DNA of 64,000 nucleotides from Ochrobactrum quorumnocens (GTDB lineage: Bacteria > Pseudomonadota > Alphaproteobacteria > Rhizobiales > Rhizobiaceae): the NCBI RefSeq assembly GCF_002278035.1, contig NZ_CP022605.1, forward strand, positions 434,001-498,000, given 5' to 3'. Positions within the stretch are counted from its first letter, which is position 1. Each line of letters starts with the position of its first letter. Under the pieces are notes generated by a model, which ran no database searches, was not told the DNA's origin, and was given only the letters and a program-made list of their open reading frames with translations. A program made the position numbers and the translations under genes. Below, in pieces: positions 35,329 to 44,723 of the stretch.

Positions 35329-36654
35329 ATGATCCGACTCCTGTTTCTCCTGCTTGGCGCGCGCGCATCAAAACCCATGTGGCGATTGCTTATGGTGGCA
35401 GGCGTTGGTTGGATGCTCCTTGGTATAGTTATTCTATTCGACCTCGCGGATGGGAAGCTTTCGGTTTTCCTGGATACACTTGCAATTTTTCTCATAGTCG
35501 AAGGCGTGGTTGAGATCATTGCAGCCGCTTCGCTTGGAGTGCGTCGACATTGGATCGACATCCTGCGAGGAATGGCATTCCTTTTTGCAGCTTTTCTGGT
35601 TTTCAATATTCCTTGGGACAACAATATAGGAGCCGCAATTATCTTCGGGACTTCTTTCCTTTTAGATGGATTGTTCCGTATTGGGACGGCCTATGTTGTG
35701 CACAGTCCTCGCTGGAAGGCGGGCGTTGCGACAGGCCTGATTGAAATTTGTCTCGCACTAATGATACTTTGTGCTTGGCCATTCCCCCATGGGTTGACGG
35801 TGCCGTTTTGTTTCGCACTGCTGTTGCTAACTTCTGGTTACGCTCTTTTGCGTTTGGCTTTGCCGTTGCGCCAATTACCGGACAGTGCTTCGATAAGATC
35901 GCTTCCGCTTTATGCTGCCAGCAATTGGCAGGGCGGCAAGGCCTTTTCCACGGTTGGAGATGGCACAGTTTCTGATCGTCACAAGATTCTCAACGTTTAT
36001 GTGTGGACTGCGATCGGCTCAGTAAAGGATCCAGCGCGACGGCTCCTCGTTGATCGATATGTGGCTGCGGTGGATAAGAACGGAGTTATATCCACCGGCC
36101 ATTCTGCACTGGAAATGCCAACCGATCTATACATCAGCCACTATCCTGCAGAAGATATTGATCACAATCCTGATGATTTTCGGTCTCTGCTATCGGCCGG
36201 CCATGAGAACGACGTACCGGGCCGTTTCAATGAATCGATGGAGGCGGAAGCCGCCGCTTGGTGCATGCCTGATCAGAAGATCACCTTCAGACGGTTCAAT
36301 GAGCAAGCGCTACGAGCCTTCTGGGAAATCTATAGCCAAGATACGACCTATAATCTTACCGCGCGGAATTGTTCCACGACAGTCATTCAGGCCCTTGACG
36401 CTGCGGTTGAAGGGGCAGGTTATACAGGGAAGGCGTGGCGCGATCTTTTTCGGATCGTCAGCGATCCGCACTTTTGGTTGTTGCGAGTTATTCGCGGCAG
36501 AGCCGAAGCAATGACCTGGACCCCCGGACTTGTCCTGGACTATACACGGTTACTCCATCAAGTCATTGAGCATAGTGAGCGCCGCTGGAGAAACCGGATT
36601 TACAAATCCGTTCGCTCTAAGAGGGAGTTAATCAGCAGGGACGAGCGCTCTTAG
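35329..36654 (+). CDS. HdeD-like membrane protein with C-terminal protease-like domain
   Basis: 441 residues in two halves. The N-terminal half (1-185) has about six hydrophobic segments of the DUF308/HdeD type (WMLLGIVILFDLADGKLSVF, FLLDGLFRIG, LIEICLALMILCAWPF). The soluble C-terminal half has HKILNVYVWTAIGSV and DTTYNLTARNCSTTVIQALD. The N-C-S/T motif and the preceding His-rich part resemble DUF4105/Lnb-type cysteine protease domains. HdeD proteins act in acid resistance in enterobacteria; whether this fusion does is unknown. No ribosome site is obvious at the ATG used. Confidence 0.72.
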   Translation: MIRLLFLLLGARASKPMWRLLMVAGVGWMLLGIVILFDLADGKLSVFLDTLAIFLIVEGVVEIIAAASLGVRRHWIDILRGMAFLFAAFLVFNIPWDNNIGAAIIFGTSFLLDGLFRIGTAYVVHSPRWKAGVATGLIEICLALMILCAWPFPHGLTVPFCFALLLLTSGYALLRLALPLRQLPDSASIRSLPLYAASNWQGGKAFSTVGDGTVSDRHKILNVYVWTAIGSVKDPARRLLVDRYVAAVDKNGVISTGHSALEMPTDLYISHYPAEDIDHNPDDFRSLLSAGHENDVPGRFNESMEAEAAAWCMPDQKITFRRFNEQALRAFWEIYSQDTTYNLTARNCSTTVIQALDAAVEGAGYTGKAWRDLFRIVSDPHFWLLRVIRGRAEAMTWTPGLVLDYTRLLHQVIEHSERRWRNRIYKSVRSKRELISRDERS

Positions 36655-37203
36655 AACCCCAATGCTAAGAAGGGGTGCATCCAAAGAAAAAACGGCAGTC
36701 ACGATCCGCGCCGATAGAACCCTTGTCTGGTTCCTGAAACGGCCCATCAGAAGACTGATAGCGGTACGAGCTCAATGTCACGACGATTCCGGCTAACGAT
36801 CAGCTATGATCTACAATGAGTCTCTCGAAGAGAATCCATAACGCATAATTCTCTATTCCAGTACATTGTTACAATATAACCAAATTTATGAAATCCGCTC
36901 AAATTCGGTAGGATTATTAAACAAGTATCTATCAAGTATGATCAAAGTTTATATAATTTTCTGAATAATTAGCTTGATTTCTGTTTCTGCTCGAAGGGTA
37001 AACGCTGCAGGGATCTAAATGGGTTGTGCAAGACGAACTTGACTGGACATCACAGCGTTTATAGTTTCTATAAATCCTCTTTAATGGAGAGAATTATATA
37101 TACGAAAATGATGTTGCGATAATATTTTATTAATACATCCGAACAAAGTTTCTAATTTAGTGGAAAGGTTGTTCCAAATCTGTGCCGAGGGGCTTGTAGC
37201 TTA
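36655..37203. other. AT-rich interval without a gene
   Basis: About 550 bases between the HdeD-like gene and the glycosyltransferase. Markedly AT-rich from 36840 to 37180. It presumably holds the promoter of the glycosyltransferase; I see no repeat or RNA structure that I can name. Confidence 0.5.
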
Positions 37204-38172
37204 ATGGTTCGTCATATCTGTATTTCTGTTGTCACGCGCAATCGACCTATAATGCTTCAGAAGCTTTTCAAGTCATTCCGACATATGCACAGACCTCTTG
37301 GTGAACGGATTTCTTTTCTTATTGTCGAAAATGATCCTAAACAAAATCTGAGGGAAGAAATCGAAGATTTCCGAGAGGCAATGCCATCCGATCAGATCAT
37401 CTATCGAAATGAAACTGTTCTCGGAATATCGTCGGCCCGAAACCATGCATTGGAATATGCCCTCGAACATCGTTTTGATTTTCTGGTTTTCGTCGATGAT
37501 GATGAATTTGTTGAGTGTGATTGGCTTGTTAATCTGCTTGCTGCCAGAGACCGTCGTGATCTCGATATTGTTGGATCGCCTGTTCGCCCCACGCCGGTTG
37601 AAGGCCGACTTACACTGGAACAGCAATTAGTATGGTCAGGAATTCGTCGCGGAGGACTTAAGTCAGAGCAGAAATGCAGGCGCAGATGCGATGCAGGTCG
37701 GGGGCACTTGATCAAAGTTGCCACCGGTAGTTGGATTGGGCGGGTCGAGTTTTTTCGCAACACCGGCTTGCGATTTGAAACTGATCTTGGACTTACGGGA
37801 GGCGAAGACTGGCACCTGTGGTCTAAGGCGAAAGTTGCAGGAGCAAAAAGTGGATGGGCTGTTGATGCCATTGTTTACGAGACGGTTCCCCACGCGCGTC
37901 TGACATTTTCCTACCATTTTAGGCGAAGCCGGGATCACAATATAACCGAATACATGGCTCGTTATAGTTGTAATCCCCGCAGAACTTTGAAAAATCTACC
38001 GTGGAGAATCGCCGGCCGTTTTATTAAGTGTGTGGCGGTAACGAGCGTTATTCCTTTGCGGGGGGCCGAGGGTCTTGTATCTTTTGTGTCGGCCCTCGGA
38101 GGTGTTGTCGGTTTAGTACAGGGAGCATTTGGCGCGCGTTCTTCTCATTATAGCCAAACTACAGGATTTTAA
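37204..38172 (+). CDS. family 2 glycosyltransferase
   Basis: 322 residues, GT-A fold. ICISVVTRNRPIMLQKLFKS at the N-terminus, the metal-binding FVDDDEF (Asp cluster about 98-100), and the acceptor-side GLTGGEDWHLWSKAK. The C-terminal 60 residues contain a hydrophobic segment (GLVSFVSALGGVVGLVQGAF) that may anchor it to the membrane. Likely transfers a sugar to a polysaccharide or lipid carrier; no polysaccharide genes are nearby, so the substrate is open. The AT-rich upstream DNA suggests horizontal acquisition. Confidence 0.88.
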   Translation: MVRHICISVVTRNRPIMLQKLFKSFRHMHRPLGERISFLIVENDPKQNLREEIEDFREAMPSDQIIYRNETVLGISSARNHALEYALEHRFDFLVFVDDDEFVECDWLVNLLAARDRRDLDIVGSPVRPTPVEGRLTLEQQLVWSGIRRGGLKSEQKCRRRCDAGRGHLIKVATGSWIGRVEFFRNTGLRFETDLGLTGGEDWHLWSKAKVAGAKSGWAVDAIVYETVPHARLTFSYHFRRSRDHNITEYMARYSCNPRRTLKNLPWRIAGRFIKCVAVTSVIPLRGAEGLVSFVSALGGVVGLVQGAFGARSSHYSQTTGF

Positions 38173-38237
38173 GCCTTTGTAATGTCCAAAATCTTTAGTT
38201 GGTCTTTCTCAGAAGGCTCCGTTTTCTAGTATCAGTG

Positions 38238-39125
38238 CTATTTTTTAAATTTAAAAGGTGAATTATCGCGGCGTAGAATTCGTGGTGTGGTCGCCTTTAC
38301 TCTCGCCATTGTCGCAGTCATGTGACTATGATTTGCAAATCCCGTAAGACGAGCGATCTCTCCAAAAGAATAATTTGTCGTGACTATTAAGTGTTCCGCC
38401 GCTTCTAGACGTATGGCGAGAATATACTGGTGAGGTGCTTGCCCCGTTGATTGTCTAAATGCGCGTAAAAAGTGACTAGTCGACAGACTGGCAACAGCTG
38501 CCAAGTGTTCGAGTGACATTTGTTCAGCAATATTCACCCTGATGTATTCTAGCATATCACGGAGGGTTTTCGGTGCCAGTCCACCACGACGTGTCTCGTA
38601 AGTCTTATCTTGAAACCCTGAATAGTTTCGAAGAACGTGAGTTGAGAAGACGGTTAGGAGGGAATCGAGATACAGAGGATTTTGAGCTGAATCCATATTG
38701 AATTCATCTCGTATCAGACCCGCCAGCGCAAGTGCCTTTCGATCGACAATCCCCGGAGTCTTGGATTGAAGCTCGAAATATTCGTTCCCAAATTCGAAAC
38801 CTGCGAGGGCTCTAAGCTTTTCAGGCGATAGCGCTACCAGAACGTTTTCTTTTGACATTTTCCAACGCGCATATAAATCAGCGCCGGCAGGAATAAGTTC
38901 CATTGCGCCCACTGGCGCCAAAAACTGAGACTTCCGATCTGAATTAAGAGAAACCTCCCGAGCGGGTTGAGGCGTCAGCATAATTAACGCCATGTGGCAC
39001 GGCGCTTGGAATCGAATTGAATTTGGCCCGGTCTGTGTCCGACTAAGACCACCACTGGGCCCTAGGAATTTAGGTCCCCATTCATCGGGTATGCATTCTA
39101 GGAGCCTACCGACTGAGATATCCAT
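38238..39125 (-). CDS. AraC-family transcriptional regulator
   Basis: 295 residues. The N-terminal sensor part is poorly conserved. The C-terminal AraC/XylS double helix-turn-helix is clear: MSLEHLAAVASLSTSHFLRA, FRQSTGQAPHQYILAIRLEA, then NYSFGEIARLTGFANHSHMT. Convergent with the glycosyltransferase; its 5' side faces IS701 debris, so the original target may have been lost. Confidence 0.9.
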   Translation of the reverse strand: MDISVGRLLECIPDEWGPKFLGPSGGLSRTQTGPNSIRFQAPCHMALIMLTPQPAREVSLNSDRKSQFLAPVGAMELIPAGADLYARWKMSKENVLVALSPEKLRALAGFEFGNEYFELQSKTPGIVDRKALALAGLIRDEFNMDSAQNPLYLDSLLTVFSTHVLRNYSGFQDKTYETRRGGLAPKTLRDMLEYIRVNIAEQMSLEHLAAVASLSTSHFLRAFRQSTGQAPHQYILAIRLEAAEHLIVTTNYSFGEIARLTGFANHSHMTATMARVKATTPRILRRDNSPFKFKK

Positions 39126-39246
39126 TTTTCACCTTTCGCTCCAGGTTGGTATCGGACCAATCAGTAGTTTCTAAGCTCACAAACTGGAAGCCCGCAGTTC
39201 CTACAGTTCGTTTATCATTCGGGACATAAAAGCTCTCTTGATCCGA

Positions 39247-40058
39247 ATCTAGCTGTTTGGTTGCAGAACATCATTGGGATGCGGTTCTGGTCATTGATGA
39301 GACGGGCTTCCTCAAGCAGGGCAAGACATCGTGCGGTGTTGCACGTCAATATACAGGTTCGGCTGGCAAGATAACGAACTGCCAGATCGGTGTGTTCGCC
39401 ACCTATGTCTCCGTTCGCGGTCATGCCTTCATCGATCGAGCGCTGTACTTGCCCAAGAGCTGGACTGGCGATCCGGCAAGGCTTGCAGCAACCCATGTTC
39501 CTGAGGATGTAGCCTTCACTACCAAACCAGGGCTGGCTGTCGATATGATACAGCGTGCACTGGCAGCTGATGTACCATTTTCATGGGTGGCTGGCGATGC
39601 GGTGTACGGCGTCGGGAAATAGAAGGTTGTCTGCGCCGTGCCTGTAAAGGCTATGTTCTTGGTGTAAAATCCGATCATCACTTCGGATCCTGGTCGGGAA
39701 AGCCTCCGGTCGCCGGCACGGCGCTGGAGATCGCCCGTGATCTCGATCCTGAAGCATGACAGCGTCTTTCCGCCGGTGAAGGCACCAAAGGCGCACGGCT
39801 TCATGACTGGGCCTATTGCGAACTCGCCGACCTCGATGCCGACGAATACAACGAGACGAAATCGGGGCTTTGGACCCGTGGCCTCCTGATCCGGCGCAAC
39901 ATCAGCGACGGCGATCTGGCATTCTTCACCACATGGTGCCCGGCCGGGACGGGCATCCAGACGCTCGTTTCCGTTGAAGGCCATCGCTGGGCAATCGAAG
40001 ACAGCTTCGAGACTGCCAAGAACGAGCTCGGACTCGATCACAACGAAACCCGGTCATG
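39247..40058 (+). pseudogene. IS701-family transposase fragment
   Basis: Middle and C-terminal part of an IS701-type transposase. The first frame runs HHWDAVLVIDETGFLKQGKT to SWVAGDAVYGVGK; after a frameshift at about 39620 it continues RRACKGYVLGVKSDHHFGSW, has a TGA after DLDPEA, and reads GHRWAIEDSFETAKNELGLD to 40050. Both ends are missing; the right end is cut by the IS6 copy at 40059. Inactive. Confidence 0.83.
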
Positions 40059-40211
40059 GGTATTGTCACGTTAACTGGGCTGCAGTTGCCTGCCTGACGG
40101 GTTGGGCGTAAATTTTGGCGATGCAGACATCAGATATCAGCTTCAAGCGTCACCGTTTTCCGCCACAGATCGTTGCTCATGCGGTGTGGCTTTATCTGCG
40201 GTTCAACCTTA

Positions 40212-41086
40212 CGCCGTGTGGACGAATTGACTCAGGTATAAGTTTTCCGGTTCCAGACTTTCTCTCGACGTGATTCACATATTGCTGACGTGATTTGGAG
40301 GTCAGTAATGTGCACCAAGATGACAGAAAATGACTATGAACTGGCACTTGAGGTTTTTCGGACTTGTCTGCCAGCCGTTGGCGCGAAAGCTAAAAATGAC
40401 CGCCTATTCCTTGAGGCGTTGCATTATTTCACCCTTCACAACATCTCATGGCGGGCTTTGCCTGAGCGGTTTGGTAACTGGAACAGCGTATGGAAGCGTT
40501 TTGACCGTTTAGGTAAAGCAGGTGTTTTCGAGGACTATTTTTCCATTTTGGCTGGGCTTGATGAAAGCGCTCATCTTATCGCTATGTTCGACAGCACCGT
40601 CATTCGCGCCCATGTATCTGCAGCAGGCGCTAAAGGGGGCAGGAAGGTCAAGCGCTCGGCCGGTCTCGTGGAGGGTTCGGAACCAAAATCCATCTGAAAA
40701 CCGACCGAAATGGTCAGCCCCTTGGCTTTGAACTGACCGGAGGCGAAGCCTCCGATAGCAAACAGTTTGAAAGCCTCATGGACACGGGCCCTCAAGTCAG
40801 GCACCGCGCTATCATTGCTGACAAAGGCTATGATAGCGACGTTAATCGAGAGATTGCGCGAAAGGCTGGCGCTATCCCTGTGATCCCTTACAGATCAAAC
40901 AGGCGTAATATTCCGAAGCATTTTGCCACGGCGCTTTATCGAGGTCGCGCACGTATCGAACAAATGATGGGGAAGCTCAAACGGTTCAAACGTGTCGCAT
41001 TACGCTGCGAGAAAACAGCAAGAAACTTCCGATCCATCGTCGCAATCGCTTCTGCTTTCATCTTAATCAAATCCGTCCACACGGCC
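40212..41086 (+). mobile_element. IS5-family insertion sequence (IS427-like group)
   Basis: 875 bp inserted in the IS6 transposase gene with a TA duplication (40210-40211 and 41087-41088). Inverted ends GCCGTGTGGACG(A)ATT and the complement GGCCGTGTGGACGGATTTGA. It contains a two-frame transposase gene on the plus strand. Confidence 0.85.
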
Positions 41087-41089
41087 TAG
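40308..41089 (+). CDS. IS5-family transposase, two-frame (orfA/orfB)
   Basis: orfA (MCTKMTENDYELALEVFRTC to 40697) holds the DUF4096-type N-terminus and the first catalytic Asp (MFDSTVIRAHVSAAGAKGG). The catalytic continuation (GRSRGGFGTKIHLKTDRNGQ, AIIADKGYDSDVNREIARKA, YRGRARIEQMMGKLKRFKRV) lies in another frame. The frame change falls at AAAGGGGG (about 40632-40639), a plausible slippery site as used by IS427-type elements. The final stop TAG (41087-41089) is made from the duplicated target TA plus the following G, so termination depends on the insertion site. Confidence 0.83.
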
Positions 41090-41753
41090 TCTGCGTGAAG
41101 TTGAGGAAATGCTGCTTGAGCGTGGGATCGACGTGTCATACGAGACAGTTCGTCGTTGGATCGCCAAGTTCGGACCCCAGATCGCACGCAACTTGCGGCG
41201 GCGTCAGGCGCGCCCCGGCGATATTTGGTATCTGGACGAAGTGGTCGTCAAATGCGCTGGAGAGAAATTTTGGTTCTGGCGTGCGGTGGATCAAAACGGC
41301 ACCGTTCTCGAAGAAATCTTGCAGAAGCAGCGTGATAAAGGGGCGGCAAAGCGACTGCTCGTGGCGTTAATGAAGCGCTATGGCTTTGCTCCCAAACGGA
41401 TCATCACCGATAAGCTCCGCTCGTACGGTGCCCCAAAGGCAGAAGTGACACCCGGCCTTGAACATTGGTCGCACAAGGGCCTCAATAATCGGGCCGAGAA
41501 TAGCCATCTGCCGTTTCGAAAACGGGAACGAACCATGCAAGGCCACCGATCACCAGGCATGTTGCAACGGTTCGTCTCTATGCACTCAGCTACCCGCAAT
41601 TGCTTTTCAGTTCCGTCCAGCCGCCGAGCCGCACAAACAATTCGATACCATCGCCTCGAAGCTTTCGATGCATGGAAAATTGCGGCCGGTGTCGCCTGAA
41701 TATCTACGAGCCGCTGACCTTTCCGGCCAGAGAAGCTTAACGTGACAACACCC

Positions 41754-42019
41754 AAATTCCAAGTCTCAATGAGTGGAAAGGGAAACTGCTGGGATAATGC
41801 TGTGTCAGAAATATTCTTCAAAACACTGAAGGCGGAGCTGATTTGGCGACATGCCTGGCAAACACGTCAACAGCTGACAGATGCGCTTTTCAAATACATC
41901 AACGGATTTTACCACATACACAGAAGGCATTCGACCCTCGGAGGAATATCGCCCGCTCAATTCGAACAAGTAACCGCCGAAAAAAGATAAAGAGGCGGAA
42001 ATAAAACGGGACAAGTCCA
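41754..42019 (+). pseudogene. IS3-family orfB 3' fragment
   Basis: C-terminal end of an IS3-type integrase domain: VSMSGKGNCWDNAVSEIFFK and the catalytic Glu region, then YINGFYHIHRRHSTLGGISP to the stop at 41988-41990. The right IS end (complement of TGGACTTGTCCCG) is at 42019. The 5' part is replaced by the IS6 element. Confidence 0.82.
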
Positions 42020-42234
42020 TCTGCCGGGTGATGCCACCTGCTTCCCGTGGCGGAAGAAGGTTCTCCCTGGGCGAGAGAGCAGGCCGTCATGACGAATGAG
42101 GCCTGTTCGCCCCACGCGTCCAATGGCAAGCACTGCTAACGCCTTTATGAGGATTGAACCCACGGCTGGGCTGTGATGTGGACATTAATACAACAGCTAG
42201 ACTACCAATAAGTGCCGGGAACAAACGTTAGGGA

Positions 42235-42636
42235 CTAAACAGTCCAGTCTTCTACTCGTAAACCAGGAACACGATCAAACTCCCTGCGATTATTCGTAAC
42301 TATAATCAGGCCACGTGAGCGAGCGTGGCCAGCAATCAACTGATCGTATGGGCCGATAGGAGTTCCATTGCGTGCCAATTCGGCACGTAATTGACCCGTA
42401 TGGTTTGCCGCCGGTTCATCGTATGATAATACCTCAAGACGAGCTGCGAACCCCTCCACGACGGCAAGGTTCTTTTCCGGATGGTGAGACTTTTCCGCAC
42501 CGTAAATTAATTCCATCAAACTAACCGAGCTGATGCACAATTGATCGTGCAGGCGGTTGAACGCCTCACGCACTTGCTGCGGTCGATTCTTGATCGTAAA
42601 AATACATATATTGGTGTCCAGCATGTACTTCAGCAT
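42235..42636 (-). CDS. vapC: VapC toxin (PIN domain)
   Basis: 133 residues: LKYMLDTNICIFTIKNRPQQ (first Asp), SSVSLMELIYGAEKS (central Glu), IGPYDQLIAGHARSRGLIIV and TNNRREFDRVPGLRVEDW (late Asp and Glu). This is the MvpT/VapC subfamily that cuts initiator tRNA in enterics. Start overlaps the vapB stop by one base (TAATG). Intact. Confidence 0.93.
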   Translation of the reverse strand: MLKYMLDTNICIFTIKNRPQQVREAFNRLHDQLCISSVSLMELIYGAEKSHHPEKNLAVVEGFAARLEVLSYDEPAANHTGQLRAELARNGTPIGPYDQLIAGHARSRGLIIVTNNRREFDRVPGLRVEDWTV

Positions 42637-42866
42637 TAAAACGTCTCGCGTTCCTGCGACGCAGGCTGAACACGATCATTCATGAAGTCGGACGTCACCT
42701 CTAAGCCGTCAAACCAGCTATCCCAAACCTCGCCAGCAGGCGCTATAATTCGAGTGCGCCCCACAGCAACGATATCGACACGCTTCACATCAGCAGGCAA
42801 AGCTACTGCCTTCGGCAAGCGAATAGCTTGGCTTCGGTTGCTCTGGAATACCGCTCCCTGCTCCAT
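42636..42866 (-). CDS. vapB: VapB antitoxin (AbrB/SpoVT fold)
   Basis: 76 residues from ATG at 42866 (MEQGAVFQSNRSQAIRLPKA). Swapped-hairpin AbrB DNA-binding domain (SQAIRLPKAVALPADVKRVD) with the toxin-binding tail GEVWDSWFDGLEVTSDFMND. Partner of the PIN toxin downstream. Confidence 0.92.
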   Translation of the reverse strand: MEQGAVFQSNRSQAIRLPKAVALPADVKRVDIVAVGRTRIIAPAGEVWDSWFDGLEVTSDFMNDRVQPASQERETF

Positions 42867-43202
42867 CTGCGTCGCTCCTAGTTGCATCTACGATGATACA
42901 ACGTAAATAGTGCATCCATCGGGATATGTCAATGGGATATACAAACAAGAGTCCGCCAATGGAATAATCGATTTGACCATAGAAACTTAAGGCTACTGGC
43001 CATGAGAAACGGCGCAGGCACATACAGTCAAATCCGTGTCCAAATTGTCAGTCAAGGTTCTTGGTTTTTGTCCCTCACCATCAACAAAATGGACATGTAG
43101 TTGCGCATGGAAAGAAGCCTTAAACGAGGCAACGGTGAGTATGATATCGAAAGACGCCCAAGAGATGCTCTATCAAATTCTGTTAAACGGATATGAAGGG
43201 TT
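42867..43202. other. gene-free interval
   Basis: About 335 bases carrying the vapBC promoter at the left edge and then sequence up to the IS6 end. A plus-strand open frame from 43036 runs into the IS and has no recognisable protein character. Confidence 0.5.
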
Positions 43203-44010
43203 GTGTCGCAAATTTTTCAGTAAGTTAAAAGCGGCGTTAACTCTGGACGCAATTATGCTGCGAGTTCCGCAAAGACCTGAAATGGCGATTGATTGTCGTT
43301 GGTGAATTGGTTCTTACGGATCATGTGAGTCACTTCGATGCCTGCGATGGTGGCTGAAGCGGAATGGAATGCTTTAAAGCCCATCATTGGCTTGGTGATC
43401 CGTTTGATAAAGCGGTGGTCTTGCTCAAGGATATTGTTCAAGTATTTGACCTGCCGGATTTCAATCGTGTCGCCTGCGCCTGTGAATTTCAGGATGGTGT
43501 TGACGGCGTGCAGTCCGGCCAGATTGGCTCCACTTTTGTCAATGACAACCTTCTCAGGAGTACCGTTGGTTGTGATCGCCTTCTTGAAGAAACGCCGCGC
43601 TGCAGCCAGATCCCGACGTTCAGACAAAAGAAAATCAAGGGTTTGGCCATTGCGGTCAACGGCCCGATACAAATAGGTCCATTTGCCACGAACCTTGATA
43701 TAGGTCTCGTCAACACGCCAGGAACTGGCCGTGGGCCGCTTGCGCATCTGAGCCTGAGTGGCGATTTGAGGCGAGTAGCGAACAATCCATCTGTTCAATG
43801 TTGCATGATCGACGCATACGCCACGTTCGGCCAGAATTTCCTGAAGGTCACGATAGGAGACGGGGTAGCGCACGTAAAAGAAGACCGCGTGCAGAATGAC
43901 ACTTTTAGGGAAATGAGTTCCCTTGAAATCGACTGTCATTCGCAGCCACCTCGCTCATTTATTCACAATGACCGGCTTATAGATCTATAAACATGAAAAA
44001 TTTGCGACAC
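43203..44010 (-). mobile_element. IS6-family element, lineage C
   Basis: 808 bp with perfect 17-bp terminal repeats GTGTCGCAAATTTTTCA (43203-43219 and complement ending at 44010). One transposase gene. Inserted in or next to a LivF pseudogene. No target duplication recognised. Confidence 0.88.
43253..43939 (-). CDS. IS6-family transposase (lineage C)
   Basis: 228 residues, the classical IS26-like branch. FPKSVILHAVFFYVRYPVSY N-terminus, first D in SWRVDETYIKVRGKWTYLYR, second D in KVVIDKSGANLAG, E in LNNILEQDHRFIKRITKPMM. Ends GIEVTHMIRKNQ and FQVFAELAA. Intact. The IS6 end fragment at 3799 belongs to this branch (LAGIELVHMMRK) but is a different element. Confidence 0.93.
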   Translation of the reverse strand: MTVDFKGTHFPKSVILHAVFFYVRYPVSYRDLQEILAERGVCVDHATLNRWIVRYSPQIATQAQMRKRPTASSWRVDETYIKVRGKWTYLYRAVDRNGQTLDFLLSERRDLAAARRFFKKAITTNGTPEKVVIDKSGANLAGLHAVNTILKFTGAGDTIEIRQVKYLNNILEQDHRFIKRITKPMMGFKAFHSASATIAGIEVTHMIRKNQFTNDNQSPFQVFAELAA

Positions 44011-44430
44011 TACCAGCGCAGTTGCGCTTCGCATGCGGCCATGGTTGAGCAGATAGGTGTAATCACCACATTCAAACGCCAACTGCACATTTTGCTCAAC
44101 CGGCAGGATGGAAATGCCTGACTGAGACAAATCAAGAATAATCCGGAAAATCTGATGGATGATTTTTGGAGCAAGCCCCTATGATGGTTCATCCAGCATC
44201 AGCAATCTAGGCTCCGACATCAGCACACGCCCAATGGCCAGCATCTGCTGTTGCTCACCCGACATACGGCTTCCCATCCCATTGCTGCGCTCTTTGAGGA
44301 CTGGAAACAGACCGAAAACCTCTTCACGAAGAGCGTCAAAACTCTTCCCCATGCGACCGACATGTGCGGCAACCAGATTTCCTTCCACCGTAAGACGCTT
44401 GAAGATTTGGCGGCCTTCACAGGGATTGGT
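44011..44430 (-). pseudogene. LivF-like branched-chain amino-acid ABC ATPase, truncated
   Basis: C-terminal two thirds of a LivF-type ATPase: EGRQIFKRLTVEGNLVAAHV, signature SRMSGEQQQMLAIGRVLMSE, Walker B LLMLDEPS. A TAG follows DEPS where LivF proteins have Leu (DEPSLGLAP), then GLAPKIIHQIFRIILDLSQS and ILPVEQNVQLAFECGDYTYL to 44011, where the IS6 element begins. The Walker A half is not found upstream and the frame is disturbed near 44420. Inactive. Confidence 0.75.
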
Positions 44431-44723
44431 ACGGCACTCCCGAATGCCCCATATTTCGGCAAGGCACACCATCTTCGACAGAACGTCGAGTGTCCGGTGC
44501 CTGATAGGCGGACCATGCGCAGTAATTGGCACAATAGTATATGTCGAAGGGCATTAGTGCCCCCTGCGGTAGGCTCGCTAAGTATTGAAAAAGTGCGCGG
44601 CCTATGGGATGAGAGCAGGAAGGGCCCCTTGAATGCTCGCATCATCGCCCATAACGCTCTGCACATCGCTATAGAGCGACCATTGCATACAGGTTCCTGA
44701 TGAGTCCTCGTCTTGTTTGCGTT

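Larger units (their letters stand above)
40059..41753 (+). mobile_element. IS6-family element, lineage B copy 2, interrupted by IS5
   Basis: Same ends as the element at 32433 (GGTATTGTCACG left, GTGACAACACCC right). Its transposase gene is split: the 5' part (MQTSDISFKRHRFPPQIVAH to RFNL) lies at 40121-40211 and the rest at 41089-41699. Removing the 875-bp IS5 insertion and one TA restores a gene almost identical to copy 1 (differences include E for D in two places near the second catalytic Asp). Confidence 0.85.

Noticed and set aside
37186..37216. tRNA-like string (GTAGCTTAATGGTTCG)
   Set aside because: Resembles a D-arm, but no acceptor stem, anticodon arm or T-arm follows at the right distances; it lies over the glycosyltransferase start.
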